DNA from: Flavonifractor sp. An306
Lineage (GTDB): Bacteria; Bacillota; Clostridia; Oscillospirales; Oscillospiraceae
Length of the DNA stretch: 42,620 bases
Direction: 5' to 3'
Assembly (NCBI RefSeq): GCF_002159455.1
Contig: NZ_NFIQ01000034.1
Location: forward strand, 1 to 42,620
Positions 12,323 to 22,000 of this stretch are shown in pieces. The number at the start of each line of letters is the position of its first letter. Positions within the stretch are counted from its first letter, which is position 1. The notes under the pieces are model-generated. The model was not told where the DNA came from and did no database searches. It worked only from the letters and a program-made list of their open reading frames with translations. The translations under genes and the position numbers were made by a program.

Positions 12323-13132
12323 ATGAAAAGAAACAAGCTTTTGTCCGGACTTCTGGCCGGAGCGCTGGCCCTGACCCTGGCCGCCTGCGCACAGCCCGAT
12401 CCGCTTCCGTCCGGCTCTTCTCTGCCCCAGTCCACCCCCACTCCCTCCGCCGCTCCCAGCGCCCCGGTGGAGAGCGCCGCCGACGCCCTGCCGGTGTGGG
12501 GCGAGCAGACCTTTGCCCGTACCTTTACCGCCGGGGACGAGACCACGGTGCTGTCGGTGGAGTACACCCTGCCCATGGTCCAGAACACCGATACCTGCTC
12601 TGCAGGCTCGGCTATCAACGACTGGTACAAGGATCTGGGCTCCTCCCTGCTGGTGGGGGCGGAGGACAACTATGAGGCCGCCGTCTCCGACTACGAGGTG
12701 TCCAAAACCGCCGGCTACACCTTTACCCCCACGGTGGAGCGGATGGACTATGAAGTGACCTACATGGACAACATCGTGTACAGCGTCCGCCGCCAGTGGC
12801 AGGTGAGCGGCGGCATGCCCTACTCCAGCACCTTCCAGCTGGCCGAGCACTTTGACGCCCGCACCGGCATCAAGCTGGGCTTTGCCGACCTGTTCTCCGA
12901 CGCCGACACGGTGCAGAAGCGGGTGGTGGCCGCCTTCCTGGAGCAGGAGGAGATCGTGGCCGGGCAATTTACCGAGGCCCAGATCATCGCCGTCTACCAG
13001 CCGGAAAACTTCTACCTCACCAAGGAGGGCTACACCTTCTTCCTCCAGGGCAACGACCTGCCCGCCCTTCACAGCCCGGTGGAGGTCACCCTCTCCTATG
13101 ACGCGCTGAAGGATGTGAGCCTCCATGGCTAA
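12323..13132 (+). CDS. Lipoprotein with DUF3298/RsiV-like C-terminal domain
   Basis: Predicted surface lipoprotein of 269 aa. Start ATG 12323 is set by AAAAGGAG at 12307-12314; an upstream ATG lacks a site. Signal peptide MKRNKLLSGLLAGALALTLAAC with lipobox LAAC, so Cys22 is the expected lipidated residue. A Pro/Ser-rich linker (residues 25-55) precedes the folded part. The C-terminal half (STFQLAEHFDARTGIKLGFADLF, then FYLTKEGYTFFLQ) resembles DUF3298, the lysozyme-binding fold known from RsiV and related proteins. No sigma factor is next to it, so an anti-sigma role is not supported. The end overlaps rlmD by 8 nt. Confidence 0.8.
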   Translation: MKRNKLLSGLLAGALALTLAACAQPDPLPSGSSLPQSTPTPSAAPSAPVESAADALPVWGEQTFARTFTAGDETTVLSVEYTLPMVQNTDTCSAGSAINDWYKDLGSSLLVGAEDNYEAAVSDYEVSKTAGYTFTPTVERMDYEVTYMDNIVYSVRRQWQVSGGMPYSSTFQLAEHFDARTGIKLGFADLFSDADTVQKRVVAAFLEQEEIVAGQFTEAQIIAVYQPENFYLTKEGYTFFLQGNDLPALHSPVEVTLSYDALKDVSLHG

Positions 13133-14756
13133 GCTGACCGAACAGCAGATTCACCGGCTGACCATCGAGGGCTACGCCAGCGACGGCTCCGGCGTGGCCC
13201 GGCTGGAGGGCATGGTGGTTTTTGTCCAGGGCGGCATCCGGGGAGAGGTGTGCGACGTGCGCCTGACCCACGTGGGCCGCACCGCCCTGTGGGGGCGGGT
13301 GCATGAGGTGATCACCCCCTCCCCCGCCCGGGTGGTCCCCGACTGCCCCCACTACGGCAGATGCGGCGGCTGCCAGTTCCGGCACATGGACTACGCCCAG
13401 GAGCTGGAGGCCAAGCACACCCGGGTGTACGACGCCCTCACCCGGCTGGGCGGGGTGGAGCATCTGGAGCTGCCGCCGGTGCTGGGCTCTCCCAAGGTGG
13501 ACCGCTACCGGAACAAGGCCCAGTTCCCCGTGTCCAGAGGGCCCCGCATCGGGTTTTACCAGAACCGCACCCACCGGGTGGTGGACGTGCCCGACTGCCT
13601 GCTCCAGAGCCAGGCCGCCGGGCGGCTGCGCCAGGCGGTGAAGGAGTGGATGACCGCCTGGAGTGTGCCCGCCTACGACGAAAAGAGCCGCCTGGGGCTG
13701 GTGCGCCACCTGTATGTGCGCACCAACCGCCGGGGGGAGAGCCTGTGCTGCCTGCTGGTCAACGGCCGGGGGATACCCCGGGAGCATGAGCTGGTAGCCG
13801 CCCTGCGCTCCGCCGAGCCCGGCCTCACCGGAGTGGTGCTGGGGATCAACCAGAGCCACAGCAATGTGATTCTGGGGGAGAGCTACCGCACGTTATGGGG
13901 GCAGGATTTCCTGTCCGACCGGCTGTGCGGCTCCTCCTTTCAGCTGTCCGTCCCCTCCTTCTACCAGGTCAACCCCGACCAGGCGGAGGTGCTGTACAGC
14001 AAGGCCCTGGAGTTTGCCCAGCTGACCCGGGAGGACACCGCCCTGGACCTGTACTGCGGCATCGGCACCATCTCCCTGGTGCTGGCCCGGCAGGCGGGAA
14101 TGGTGTGGGGGGCCGAGGTGGTGCCCCAGGCGGTGGACGACGCGGTGGAAAACGCCCGGCGCAACGGGGTGACCAACGCCCGTTTTCTGTGCGGCGACGC
14201 GGGTGAGGCCGCCCGCCGCCTGGACAGCCAGGGCGTCCGCCCCGGCGTGATCTGCGTGGACCCGCCCCGAAAGGGCCTGGCGGAGGAGGTGGTGGACATT
14301 GTGTCCGCCATGGCTCCCCGGCGGGTGGTATACGTCTCCTGCGACCCGGGCACTCTGGGCCGGGACGTGAAGCGCTTTGCCGGCCACGGCTATGTCCTCA
14401 CCCAGGCGGCGGCGGTGGATCTCTTCCCCCGCACCGCCCACGTGGAGACGGTTGTCTTGCTTTCCAAGGGAGAAATCGACTCGAAGAAAGTGCGTGTGGA
14501 GTTTTCTCTGGAGGACATGGATATGTCCGGGTTCCAGAAGGGTGCGACCTATGAGCAGATCAAAGCGTATGTGCTGAAACATACTGGCTTGAAGGTATCT
14601 TCTCTGTACATCTCCCAGGTCAAGCGGAAATGTGGGCTGGATGTTGGGCAGAACTATAATCTGTCGAAGAAGGAAGATGCCAAAGTGCCGCAGTGCCCGC
14701 CGGAAAAGGAAGCGGCGATTATGGAGGCACTGAAGCATTTTCAAATGCTTGAATAG
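13125..14756 (+). CDS. rlmD: 23S rRNA (uracil-C5)-methyltransferase RlmD with an element-derived C-terminal tail
   Basis: Methylates U1939 (or a neighbouring uracil, as in RlmCD) of 23S rRNA with SAM. N-terminal TRAM domain (IEGYASDGSGVARLEG), an iron-sulfur Cys cluster CPHYGRCGGC near 74-83, SAM motif LDLYCGIGTISLVLA, and catalytic Cys near 405 in VSCDPGTLGRDV. The normal enzyme should end soon after HVETVVLLSK (about residues 440-449). Here about 95 residues follow, from KKVRVEFSLED to HFQMLE, and GC drops sharply at this point. This tail contains a predicted helical DNA-binding-like stretch (ATYEQIKAYVLKHTGLKVSS) and is judged to come from the inserted element; see the attL entry. Total 543 aa against about 450 for a typical family member. 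Confidence 0.93.
   Translation: MAKLTEQQIHRLTIEGYASDGSGVARLEGMVVFVQGGIRGEVCDVRLTHVGRTALWGRVHEVITPSPARVVPDCPHYGRCGGCQFRHMDYAQELEAKHTRVYDALTRLGGVEHLELPPVLGSPKVDRYRNKAQFPVSRGPRIGFYQNRTHRVVDVPDCLLQSQAAGRLRQAVKEWMTAWSVPAYDEKSRLGLVRHLYVRTNRRGESLCCLLVNGRGIPREHELVAALRSAEPGLTGVVLGINQSHSNVILGESYRTLWGQDFLSDRLCGSSFQLSVPSFYQVNPDQAEVLYSKALEFAQLTREDTALDLYCGIGTISLVLARQAGMVWGAEVVPQAVDDAVENARRNGVTNARFLCGDAGEAARRLDSQGVRPGVICVDPPRKGLAEEVVDIVSAMAPRRVVYVSCDPGTLGRDVKRFAGHGYVLTQAAAVDLFPRTAHVETVVLLSKGEIDSKKVRVEFSLEDMDMSGFQKGATYEQIKAYVLKHTGLKVSSLYISQVKRKCGLDVGQNYNLSKKEDAKVPQCPPEKEAAIMEALKHFQMLE
14442..14456 (+). other. Candidate left attachment site (attL) inside rlmD
   Basis: Codons for V-E-T-V-V in rlmD. The core ACGGT (14448-14452) and the following GTC recur, in the same reading phase, at 30324-30332 within the recombinase gene. 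Sequence to the left is about 65-70% GC; sequence to the right is lower in GC, as expected for an element boundary. The exact crossover point cannot be fixed by eye. Confidence 0.6.
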
Positions 14757-14765
14757 GGATCGTTT

Positions 14766-14813
14766 CTTGATTAAAGACCAACTGCTATGATGGCGGTCGG
14801 TCTTTAATTCAAG
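14766..14813 (+). terminator. Hairpin after rlmD
   Basis: Inverted repeat ATTAAAGACC (14770-14779) / GGTCTTTAAT (14799-14808), extended by TTG/CAA with a one-base bulge. There is no clear T-run, so termination is uncertain. Confidence 0.4.
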
Positions 14814-14870
14814 CCTGTATTGCTAGTAAAATAGTATGATTTTAGAATTGTTTGCGATTGATTCCCTTTG

Positions 14871-14899
14871 TTGACGGTCGCGCTCATCTAGGGTACAAT
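14871..14899 (+). promoter_or_regulatory. Promoter of the type I restriction-modification operon
   Basis: TTGACG (14871-14876), 17-bp spacer, TACAAT (14894-14899), 42 nt before the hsdM ATG. The rest of the 185-nt gap between rlmD and hsdM is AT-rich with no gene. Confidence 0.7.
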
Positions 14900-14941
14900 T
14901 ATACTGGGTTGTTATAATAAGTTGAAATGAGGTATTAGACT

Positions 14942-16561
14942 ATGGCTAAGGCCACTAAAAAAGATAAAGAGATAACTTTGGAAACAGTTCTGTGGAACTG
15001 CCGCGTGGCCTTACGTGGTGTTGGTAGCATGGAGAAGAACAGGGATGCCGTGATTGGGTTGGCATTTTTGAAATTTGCTGGAGATAAATTCGACAAACGC
15101 CGTGCGGAGCTTTTAGCACAGTATGGCGATATTCCCGTGTTTCTAGAGAAGCCTTCTTTCTATAATGCGGTAAATGTATTTTATCTAAAAGATACAGCGC
15201 GTTGGTCCTACATTGTCAAGAATGCGGGGGCAAATGATATTGCCGTGATTTTGGATCAGGCAATGGCTGATATTGAGGAAGCCAACCCTTCTCTGAAAGG
15301 AGCGTTGCTGCAAAATTTCTATGCGACTTTAGGTGCCCCTAAGGAAAAAACGAAAGCATTGATCGATGAGGTTAATAAAATCTCAGAGACTCGATTTCAT
15401 GAAGAAGATCTTATCGGTCGCGTTTATGAGTATTTTTTGCAGATTTATGCTGCCAGTGGCACCAAGGAAGATGGCGAATTCTATACGCCCGCTTGTGTGG
15501 TAAAGCTGATCGCAGAAATGATTGAGCCATTTAGCGGAACAGTCTATGATCCCTGTTGTGGTTCCGGCGGAATGTTTGTGCAATCGCATAAATTTATCGA
15601 ACGCCATCAAGGGAATCGAACCAACATTTCTGTTATTGGTCAAGAAAGCGTACCGGACACCTGGCGACTCTGTAAGATGAATTTGGCGATTCGAGGAATT
15701 TCACATGATTTAGGCGAAAAGAACGCTTCTACATTTACGGACGATCAACACAAAGATCGAAAATTTGATTTTATCATGGCAAATCCACCCTTTAATCTCA
15801 AAGGGTGGCGTGGCGAAGATGAATTGTTAGACGATCCCCGGTGGGATGGTTATGTAGTTCCTCGTGTTTCCAATGCAAACTACGCTTGGATTCTTCATAT
15901 TATTTCTAAATTGGATGTTAATCATGGTATCGCTGGTTTTCTGTTGGCAAATGGTGCATTAAACGATCCGGACGAATATGAGAATCGAAAACGTCTGTTA
16001 ATGAACGATAAGATAGAAGCAATTATTGTCTTGCCGCGTGATATGTTTTACACTACCGATATTTCGGTGACGCTCTGGCTTGTGAACATGAATAAGAGAG
16101 CGAGGACCGTGAACGGCAGGCAGGTTCGTGACCGTAGCGGTGAAGTGCTCTTTGTGGATTTGCGCCGGTGGGACAGTAATGTTGAGGAAATAGTCATCGA
16201 CAAGGGCAAGAAAAAGAAGAAGACGGTTCTGACCGACGAGCAAATAGCAGAAGTTAAGCGCGTCTATAATAGCTGGCAGTCCGTGGACACAACGCTTTAT
16301 CAGGATGTGCCAGAATTCTGTAAGTCGGTCAAAGTACTGAAGAAAGACAAGGCCAGCCCGGAAGATGTTTCCATCGAGGATAAGGACTGGTCCTTGGCGC
16401 CCAGCAAGTATATCGAATTTATTGATCATGATCTGGACATCGACTACAAAAAAGAAATGGCTCGAATTCAGGATGAAATGCGTCTGCTGATGGCTTCAGA
16501 AGAACTCTCACAGTCCATGCTGAAAGATGCCTTCAGGGGGATTGGATATGGGATTAACTAA
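14942..16561 (+). CDS. hsdM: Type I restriction-modification system methyltransferase subunit HsdM
   Basis: N6-adenine methyltransferase subunit that works with HsdS to modify a bipartite target. 539 aa. N-terminal HsdM_N helical domain (ETVLWNCRVALRGVGSMEKNRDAVIGLAFLKF), then the N6_Mtase domain with SAM-binding DPCCGSGGMF near residues 199-208 and catalytic NPPF near 281-284. Codon use and GC (about 45%) differ strongly from the genes upstream, in line with acquisition by transfer. Start ATG 14942 has TGAGG 9 nt upstream. The end overlaps hsdS by 14 nt. Confidence 0.95.
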   Translation: MAKATKKDKEITLETVLWNCRVALRGVGSMEKNRDAVIGLAFLKFAGDKFDKRRAELLAQYGDIPVFLEKPSFYNAVNVFYLKDTARWSYIVKNAGANDIAVILDQAMADIEEANPSLKGALLQNFYATLGAPKEKTKALIDEVNKISETRFHEEDLIGRVYEYFLQIYAASGTKEDGEFYTPACVVKLIAEMIEPFSGTVYDPCCGSGGMFVQSHKFIERHQGNRTNISVIGQESVPDTWRLCKMNLAIRGISHDLGEKNASTFTDDQHKDRKFDFIMANPPFNLKGWRGEDELLDDPRWDGYVVPRVSNANYAWILHIISKLDVNHGIAGFLLANGALNDPDEYENRKRLLMNDKIEAIIVLPRDMFYTTDISVTLWLVNMNKRARTVNGRQVRDRSGEVLFVDLRRWDSNVEEIVIDKGKKKKKTVLTDEQIAEVKRVYNSWQSVDTTLYQDVPEFCKSVKVLKKDKASPEDVSIEDKDWSLAPSKYIEFIDHDLDIDYKKEMARIQDEMRLLMASEELSQSMLKDAFRGIGYGIN

Positions 16562-17672
16562 ACTTGGCTTATACATAGAACAGTCTGATTTTAGGAACGC
16601 AGATTCCTTATATGGAGCAGATTCTGTAGTAGGTTTGTCTACGCAAAAACAGATTATAAATACAAAAGCGGACTTAGCTGGTGTTAATTTGTCTTCATAT
16701 AAATTAATGCCACCGAAAGCATTTGCATATGTGCCGGACACATCGCGACGCGGTGATAAAGTATCATTGGCATATAATACATCGAATGAAACATACCTTG
16801 TTTCATCTATTTCCGTTGTGTTTTTTGTCCGCGATAATAGTGACTTGCTACCAGACTATCTCTATATGTATTTTAATCGCCCTGAGTTTGATCGGTATGC
16901 CCGTTACAATTCTTGGGGTTCTGCTCGAGAGACTTTCTCTTGGGAGGAAATGTGTGATATTGACATTGATCTTCCAGATATTGCTATACAGCAAAAATAT
17001 GTTGACATCTACAATGCCATGCTGGAAAATCAGCGCTGCTATGAAAGTGCACTGGAGGATTTGAAATTAGTCTGTGATGCCTACATTGAAGAACTAAATA
17101 AAGATTACCAAAGTGTCACTATCGGACAATTTATTTTTCAGAGGGATCTGAGAAATGACGGTTCTTTAGGCGTATCCTCTGTTAGAGGAATTTCTACAGG
17201 CAAAGAATTTATTAATACAAAAGCTGATATGGAAGGAGTAGGACTTAATAATTATAAAGTTGTTGCTCCAGGTCAATTTGCATATGTTCCAGATACGTCA
17301 AGACGAGGAGATAAAATATCGTTAGCGTTGAATGCCTCAGAAAATACTTATCTGGTTTCCTCTATCTCGATTGTTTTTGACACACAAAAAGATGTACTTT
17401 TGCCTGAGTATCTGATGCTCTTCTTTGGGCGAAGTGAATTTGACCGTTATGCTCGCTTCCACTCATGGGGAAGCGCCAGAGAAACATTTGATTGGTCTGA
17501 AATGTGTGATGTTCAAATTCCCATTCCAGATATCAAAATTCAGCAGTATATTGTTAATATTTATACTGCCTATCTATTGCGCAAGGAAATTGACGAACAG
17601 CTTAAAGTGCAAGTCAAGAATGTATGCCCGATCCTAATTAAAGGTTCATTGGAGGAGGCTGAGAATGGATAA
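16548..17672 (+). CDS. hsdS: Type I restriction-modification specificity subunit HsdS with duplicated target-recognition domain
   Basis: Chooses the DNA sequence read by the HsdM/HsdR complex. 374 aa from ATG 16548 (AGGGGGAT 8 nt upstream). It is made of two copies of the same target-recognition domain: residues 31-160 and 216-345 align at a steady offset of 185, roughly two thirds identical by hand alignment. Both contain FAYVPDTSRRGDK, TYLVSSIS, EFDRYAR and SWGSARETF. The helical spacers (about 155-190 and 340-370) set the distance between half-sites. Typical HsdS have two unrelated TRDs and an asymmetric target; this protein should read a symmetric (palindromic) interrupted site. DNA of the two copies has diverged at synonymous sites, so the duplication is old or assembled from two alleles. 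Confidence 0.93.
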   Translation: MGLTKLGLYIEQSDFRNADSLYGADSVVGLSTQKQIINTKADLAGVNLSSYKLMPPKAFAYVPDTSRRGDKVSLAYNTSNETYLVSSISVVFFVRDNSDLLPDYLYMYFNRPEFDRYARYNSWGSARETFSWEEMCDIDIDLPDIAIQQKYVDIYNAMLENQRCYESALEDLKLVCDAYIEELNKDYQSVTIGQFIFQRDLRNDGSLGVSSVRGISTGKEFINTKADMEGVGLNNYKVVAPGQFAYVPDTSRRGDKISLALNASENTYLVSSISIVFDTQKDVLLPEYLMLFFGRSEFDRYARFHSWGSARETFDWSEMCDVQIPIPDIKIQQYIVNIYTAYLLRKEIDEQLKVQVKNVCPILIKGSLEEAENG

Positions 17673-19044
17673 AATATCTGAAATCACAAGACGAGATATT
17701 GTAGATATTATTAAAAACGGTTTTTCAGTTGAACTAGATGAAGAGGAATATGATAGCAGTTCCGGAGAATATATTACCGAATGTACAGTGATAATGCCAT
17801 ATTCTGGACGGCTTGATACACTCGGATTTTTATCTAGGCTTTACAATTTGAAAGAATTGCCATCCCATGACAGTCGATACAGAACTGCATATGACGATAT
17901 CAATTGTCATCTCAGATGGGGAGACTATGAAGAAGAGTGTTGGTTTTTTGAGGACGAGCGATTCAACTTACGTCCAGGCGATGGCGATGAGACATTACTA
18001 CGGTTCATGTGTGAAATGCTTCATCCGGCAGTAAGAAATGAGAAAGCTCCATGGAAACAGTATCTCAAAAAATTTAATGATTTACTTCGAGTTGACGGCT
18101 ATGAGTTGTATCCCGCACAGCACATATCAGGTCGTGATGTCTATGGAGCACGAGAATATGTTGAGCCGGACAGACCTTTGCTTCCGGAGAATTTGTTTTC
18201 AGAAAGATACAAAGACTTGATTGATTATGGACATGGTCAGTCGGTTGATAATATTAGCAATCATGTTGATTATAAGGCTAAGAAACACATTTGCAGCATT
18301 ATGACAGATTTTGCAGAACCAATATTGTATCGTCCCAATCGATATGACAACTGGACAGAAAAAACGGATGCACTAAATGTTGCAGTCAACCGCTTAAATG
18401 AGTTCATGGATATTCCTGTAATTAATTTGCGCGGAGCTATGTTTTCTCCTTGTCCTGTATCGGAATTATTAGCCAATTATTTTACGCCGTTTATTTTTGA
18501 TGTAGTCGAATTTCAATATGATGAACTATCTGCGGGAGAAAAGGGACCATTTCAAGAAGCCATTAACGCTGCTTTTCAGAAAGATAATCTTTCCTTTCGC
18601 TTAACAGATCGTGGTTTGGTTGAGCAGTTGGCCCAACACGAAGTCTTATCGCCAGAAATCATAATGCTAAGTGAACAGATTAAGGAACCTGGCCTGAAAG
18701 AACTATTTGACCTCGCCGTAGAAAACCATATGCAACCCAATTTACAAGCGCATAAAGATGCAGTTGAAAAGTTGTGGGATGTGCTGGAACGTTTAAAGAC
18801 ATACTATACAGATATAGACAAGAAGAAGTCGATAGAAAAGATCGTTCAGAGTATGTCTAATGGACAAGACGCCTATGAGTCGCTATTCAACGCCGAGTTC
18901 AAAGCTCTTACAGATATCGGAAATCATTTTCGAATTAGGCACCATGAAACCAATCGAGTAGATATTACCGATGTTCGTTATTACGATTACTTTTTTAATC
19001 GTTGCTTGTCATTGATTGCTCTGGCAATCCAATATCTGCAGTAA
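17665..19044 (+). CDS. AbiJ-like abortive-infection protein (probable) within the RM operon
   Basis: 459 aa, not part of a standard type I RM system. The N-terminal about 145 residues (EITRRDIVDIIKNGFSVE ... RFNLRPGDGDETLLRFMCEMLHP ... LRVDGYEL) resemble the N-terminal domain of AbiJ-type proteins (AbiJ-NTD). The C-terminal about 100 residues are helical and end FRIRHHETNRVDI ... FFNRCLSLIALAIQYL, like the HEPN-type domain that closes such proteins. The canonical HEPN Rx4-6H motif is not exact here, so RNase activity is not assured. Start ATG 17665 overlaps hsdS by 8 nt and has GGAGGAGG upstream. The gene ends 12 nt before hsdR, so it is translated as part of the operon. Function inferred: anti-phage back-up; family recognition is from memory. 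Confidence 0.65.
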   Translation: MDKISEITRRDIVDIIKNGFSVELDEEEYDSSSGEYITECTVIMPYSGRLDTLGFLSRLYNLKELPSHDSRYRTAYDDINCHLRWGDYEEECWFFEDERFNLRPGDGDETLLRFMCEMLHPAVRNEKAPWKQYLKKFNDLLRVDGYELYPAQHISGRDVYGAREYVEPDRPLLPENLFSERYKDLIDYGHGQSVDNISNHVDYKAKKHICSIMTDFAEPILYRPNRYDNWTEKTDALNVAVNRLNEFMDIPVINLRGAMFSPCPVSELLANYFTPFIFDVVEFQYDELSAGEKGPFQEAINAAFQKDNLSFRLTDRGLVEQLAQHEVLSPEIIMLSEQIKEPGLKELFDLAVENHMQPNLQAHKDAVEKLWDVLERLKTYYTDIDKKKSIEKIVQSMSNGQDAYESLFNAEFKALTDIGNHFRIRHHETNRVDITDVRYYDYFFNRCLSLIALAIQYLQ

Positions 19045-19056
19045 GGAGGTTATCAC

Positions 19057-22000
19057 GTGGACTATGAATTTGTAAAAGGCCAATTTACAGAAGCACAGCT
19101 GGAGGCGGCTATCATTGAGATATTCCAGCAGCAAGACTATATCTATGTCCACGGGGAGAAAATTCACCGGCAGTATGAAGATATCCTGCTGGAAGAGGAT
19201 TTGCGTTCCTTCTTACAGGGGCGGTATGCCCATGAAGGCCTGAGCGAAACCGAAACACGGAAGATCATCAATCAGTTGGCCCTCATCCCAGCGTCTCCAC
19301 TTTATGAGGGAAACCGTGCTGCTTTCTGGCTAGTTAATGAAGGGTTTGATCTGCAGCGGGACGATCTGAGCAAGGTGGCGCTTCATATTGATTACATTGA
19401 TTTCGACCACCCGGAGAATAACATTTTCAAAGTGGTGAATCAGTACTCCGTACAGGGCGAGCGTCTGCGCAGACCGGACTTGCTTGTGTTTATTAACGGT
19501 ATCCCGGTTGCCATTTTTGAGTTTAAGTCAGCAATCAATGAGGATGCGAATGCCCATGACGCTTGGGAACAGATTACTATTCGCTATACTCGGGATATTC
19601 CAAAACTGATGAAGTATTGCTTCCTATCGGTCATCAGCGATGGAGCCAACACAAAAATGGGCAGCATCTTTACGCCCTACCCATACTATTATGCCTGGAA
19701 TAAAGCCAATGAACAAGATAAAGTTTCAAACGGTGTAAGCTCGCTATTTACGATGATTGAAGGTGCTTTTGCAAAAGAGCGCCTCCTTCGTGTGCTGCGC
19801 GATTTTGTGTTTTATCCAGACGATAGCAAGAAAAGCGAGGCTATTGTTTGCCGTTATCCCCAGTTTTTCGGAGCCAACAAAATGCTGGAAAATATTAAGC
19901 GGCATCTCCGGCCAGAAGGAGATGGTAAAGGTGGCACGTATTTTGGTGCAACGGGATGCGGCAAAACTTATACTATGCTATTTCTGTCGCGGATGATTGC
20001 CCTACGCGATCCTGACGCCTTTAACAATCCGACGATTGTAATAATCGTTGACCGTGAAGATTTGGATACGCAGACAGCGGAACTATTTGCAACAGCAAAA
20101 AAGTACCTCCACGAAGATGATGTGAGGAGTATTGAATCTCGTGCAGACCTTGCTGAGACATTGAAGGATAGACCTAGCGGTGGAGTCTATATAACCTCTA
20201 TTCAAAAGTTTTGTGAGAAGATTGGCCTTTTGTCTGCTCGGAGCAACATCATCTGTATCTCCGATGAAGCTCACCGTACTCAAACTGGTGTTGGTTCGAA
20301 GCTGAAAAAGACAGAGAAGGGCGTATTTACTACGTATGGTTTTGCAAAATATTTACGAGATAGCTTTCCAAATGCTACATATTGTGGCTTTACAGGAACA
20401 CCAATTGATGAGACAATAGCCGTTTTTGGCGATGTGGTAGACAGCTATACCATGAAAGAATCCAGTGACGATGGCATTACAGTTCGCATTGCATATGAGC
20501 CGCGTTTGGCGCGTGTTATTCTTTCAGAGGAACAGGCCAAAGAAATACAGAAATATTACGAAAGTTGTGCTGAACAAGGTTCTACGACCGAGCAAATTGA
20601 AGCAAGCCAAAAAGCTATGGCACGAATGCGGGCTATTCTAGGCCACCCGGATCGCCTAAAAAAATTGGCTGAGGATATTGTCCTGCACTATGAAGCTCTT
20701 TGTGCTGAGAAGCCACACGTTGTACAAAAAGCAATGATTGTCTGTGCCGATCGAGGTGTAGCATTTCGTCTTCTAAAAGATATCCTTGCAATTCGTCCTG
20801 CCTGGGGAGAAAAACGTCGTGCAGAGAACGAAAATGATCTGACAAAAGAACAACTAGATAAGTTGTCTCCCCTCCCGAAAATTAACCTTGTTGCAACACA
20901 AGGGGCTAATGACGAAAAGGAGTTGTATGAGGCTTGCGGAACAAAAGAATACCGCAAGATGCTGGACAAGCAATTCAAAAATGATAACTCCAATTTCAAA
21001 ATTGCTGTTGTTGTTGATATGTGGATTACTGGTTTTGATGTGCCATCTTTGGCTGTTATGTACATTGACAAACCATTACAAAAGCACACCCTTATCCAAA
21101 CAATTTCTCGCGTAAACCGTGTTTTTGATGGCAAAGACAAAGGCTTGGTTGTAGATTATATTGGTATCAAGAATGACATGATGGAAGCCATAAAAAAATA
21201 TGGTGGTCCACAAGAAAGTCCAGTGGATGAACTTGATATTACAATTGGCATTTTTCGCAATCACTTGAAAATGATTGATGACTTACTGCTTGGATTTAAT
21301 GCAAGTAAATTTTTTACTGGGGAACCCCTAGAAAGGCTGAATTGTTTAAACAGTGCGGCAGAGTACGTTCAAAGTCGGAAAGACACCGAAACGCGCTTTA
21401 TGGGATTGTCTCGAAGGTTGAAAAGTGCTTACAATATCTGCTTCCCCTCTGGTGAGCTGACAGATGAAGAAACGGCAAAAGCTCAGTTTTATCTCGCTAT
21501 CCGATCTATCATTTACAAGCAAACCAAAGGGAATGCCCCTGACGCCGAAGCGATGAACCAAGTTGTAGAAAATATGGTTCGCGAGGCTATTGCCTGTACT
21601 GGAATTGAAAATGTTGTAGATGAACACAAGTCGGTTGACCTGTTCAGCGATGAATTTATTGAACAACTGAATACGGTAAAACTTCCGATCACAAAATTCA
21701 ATGCACTCTTGAAATTGCTCCGTAAAGCTATTAGCGCTTATGGGCGCACTAACAAAGTGAAAGCTATGGAGTTTGATGAGCGTCTCCGCAAAGTAGTTGA
21801 TGATTATAACAGCAGAGATAAGTTGGTATTTACCAACGAGGTGGTTTCTGATTTTGTAAATGATCTGTCCGACCAACTGCTACAAATTTTAAGGGATCTG
21901 CAAGAAGATCAGTCCTCTTTTCAAAAGATGGGAATTAGTTTTGAAGAGAAGGCTTTTTATGACATTCTTGTCAAGGTGCGAGATGACCACGGTTTTCCGT

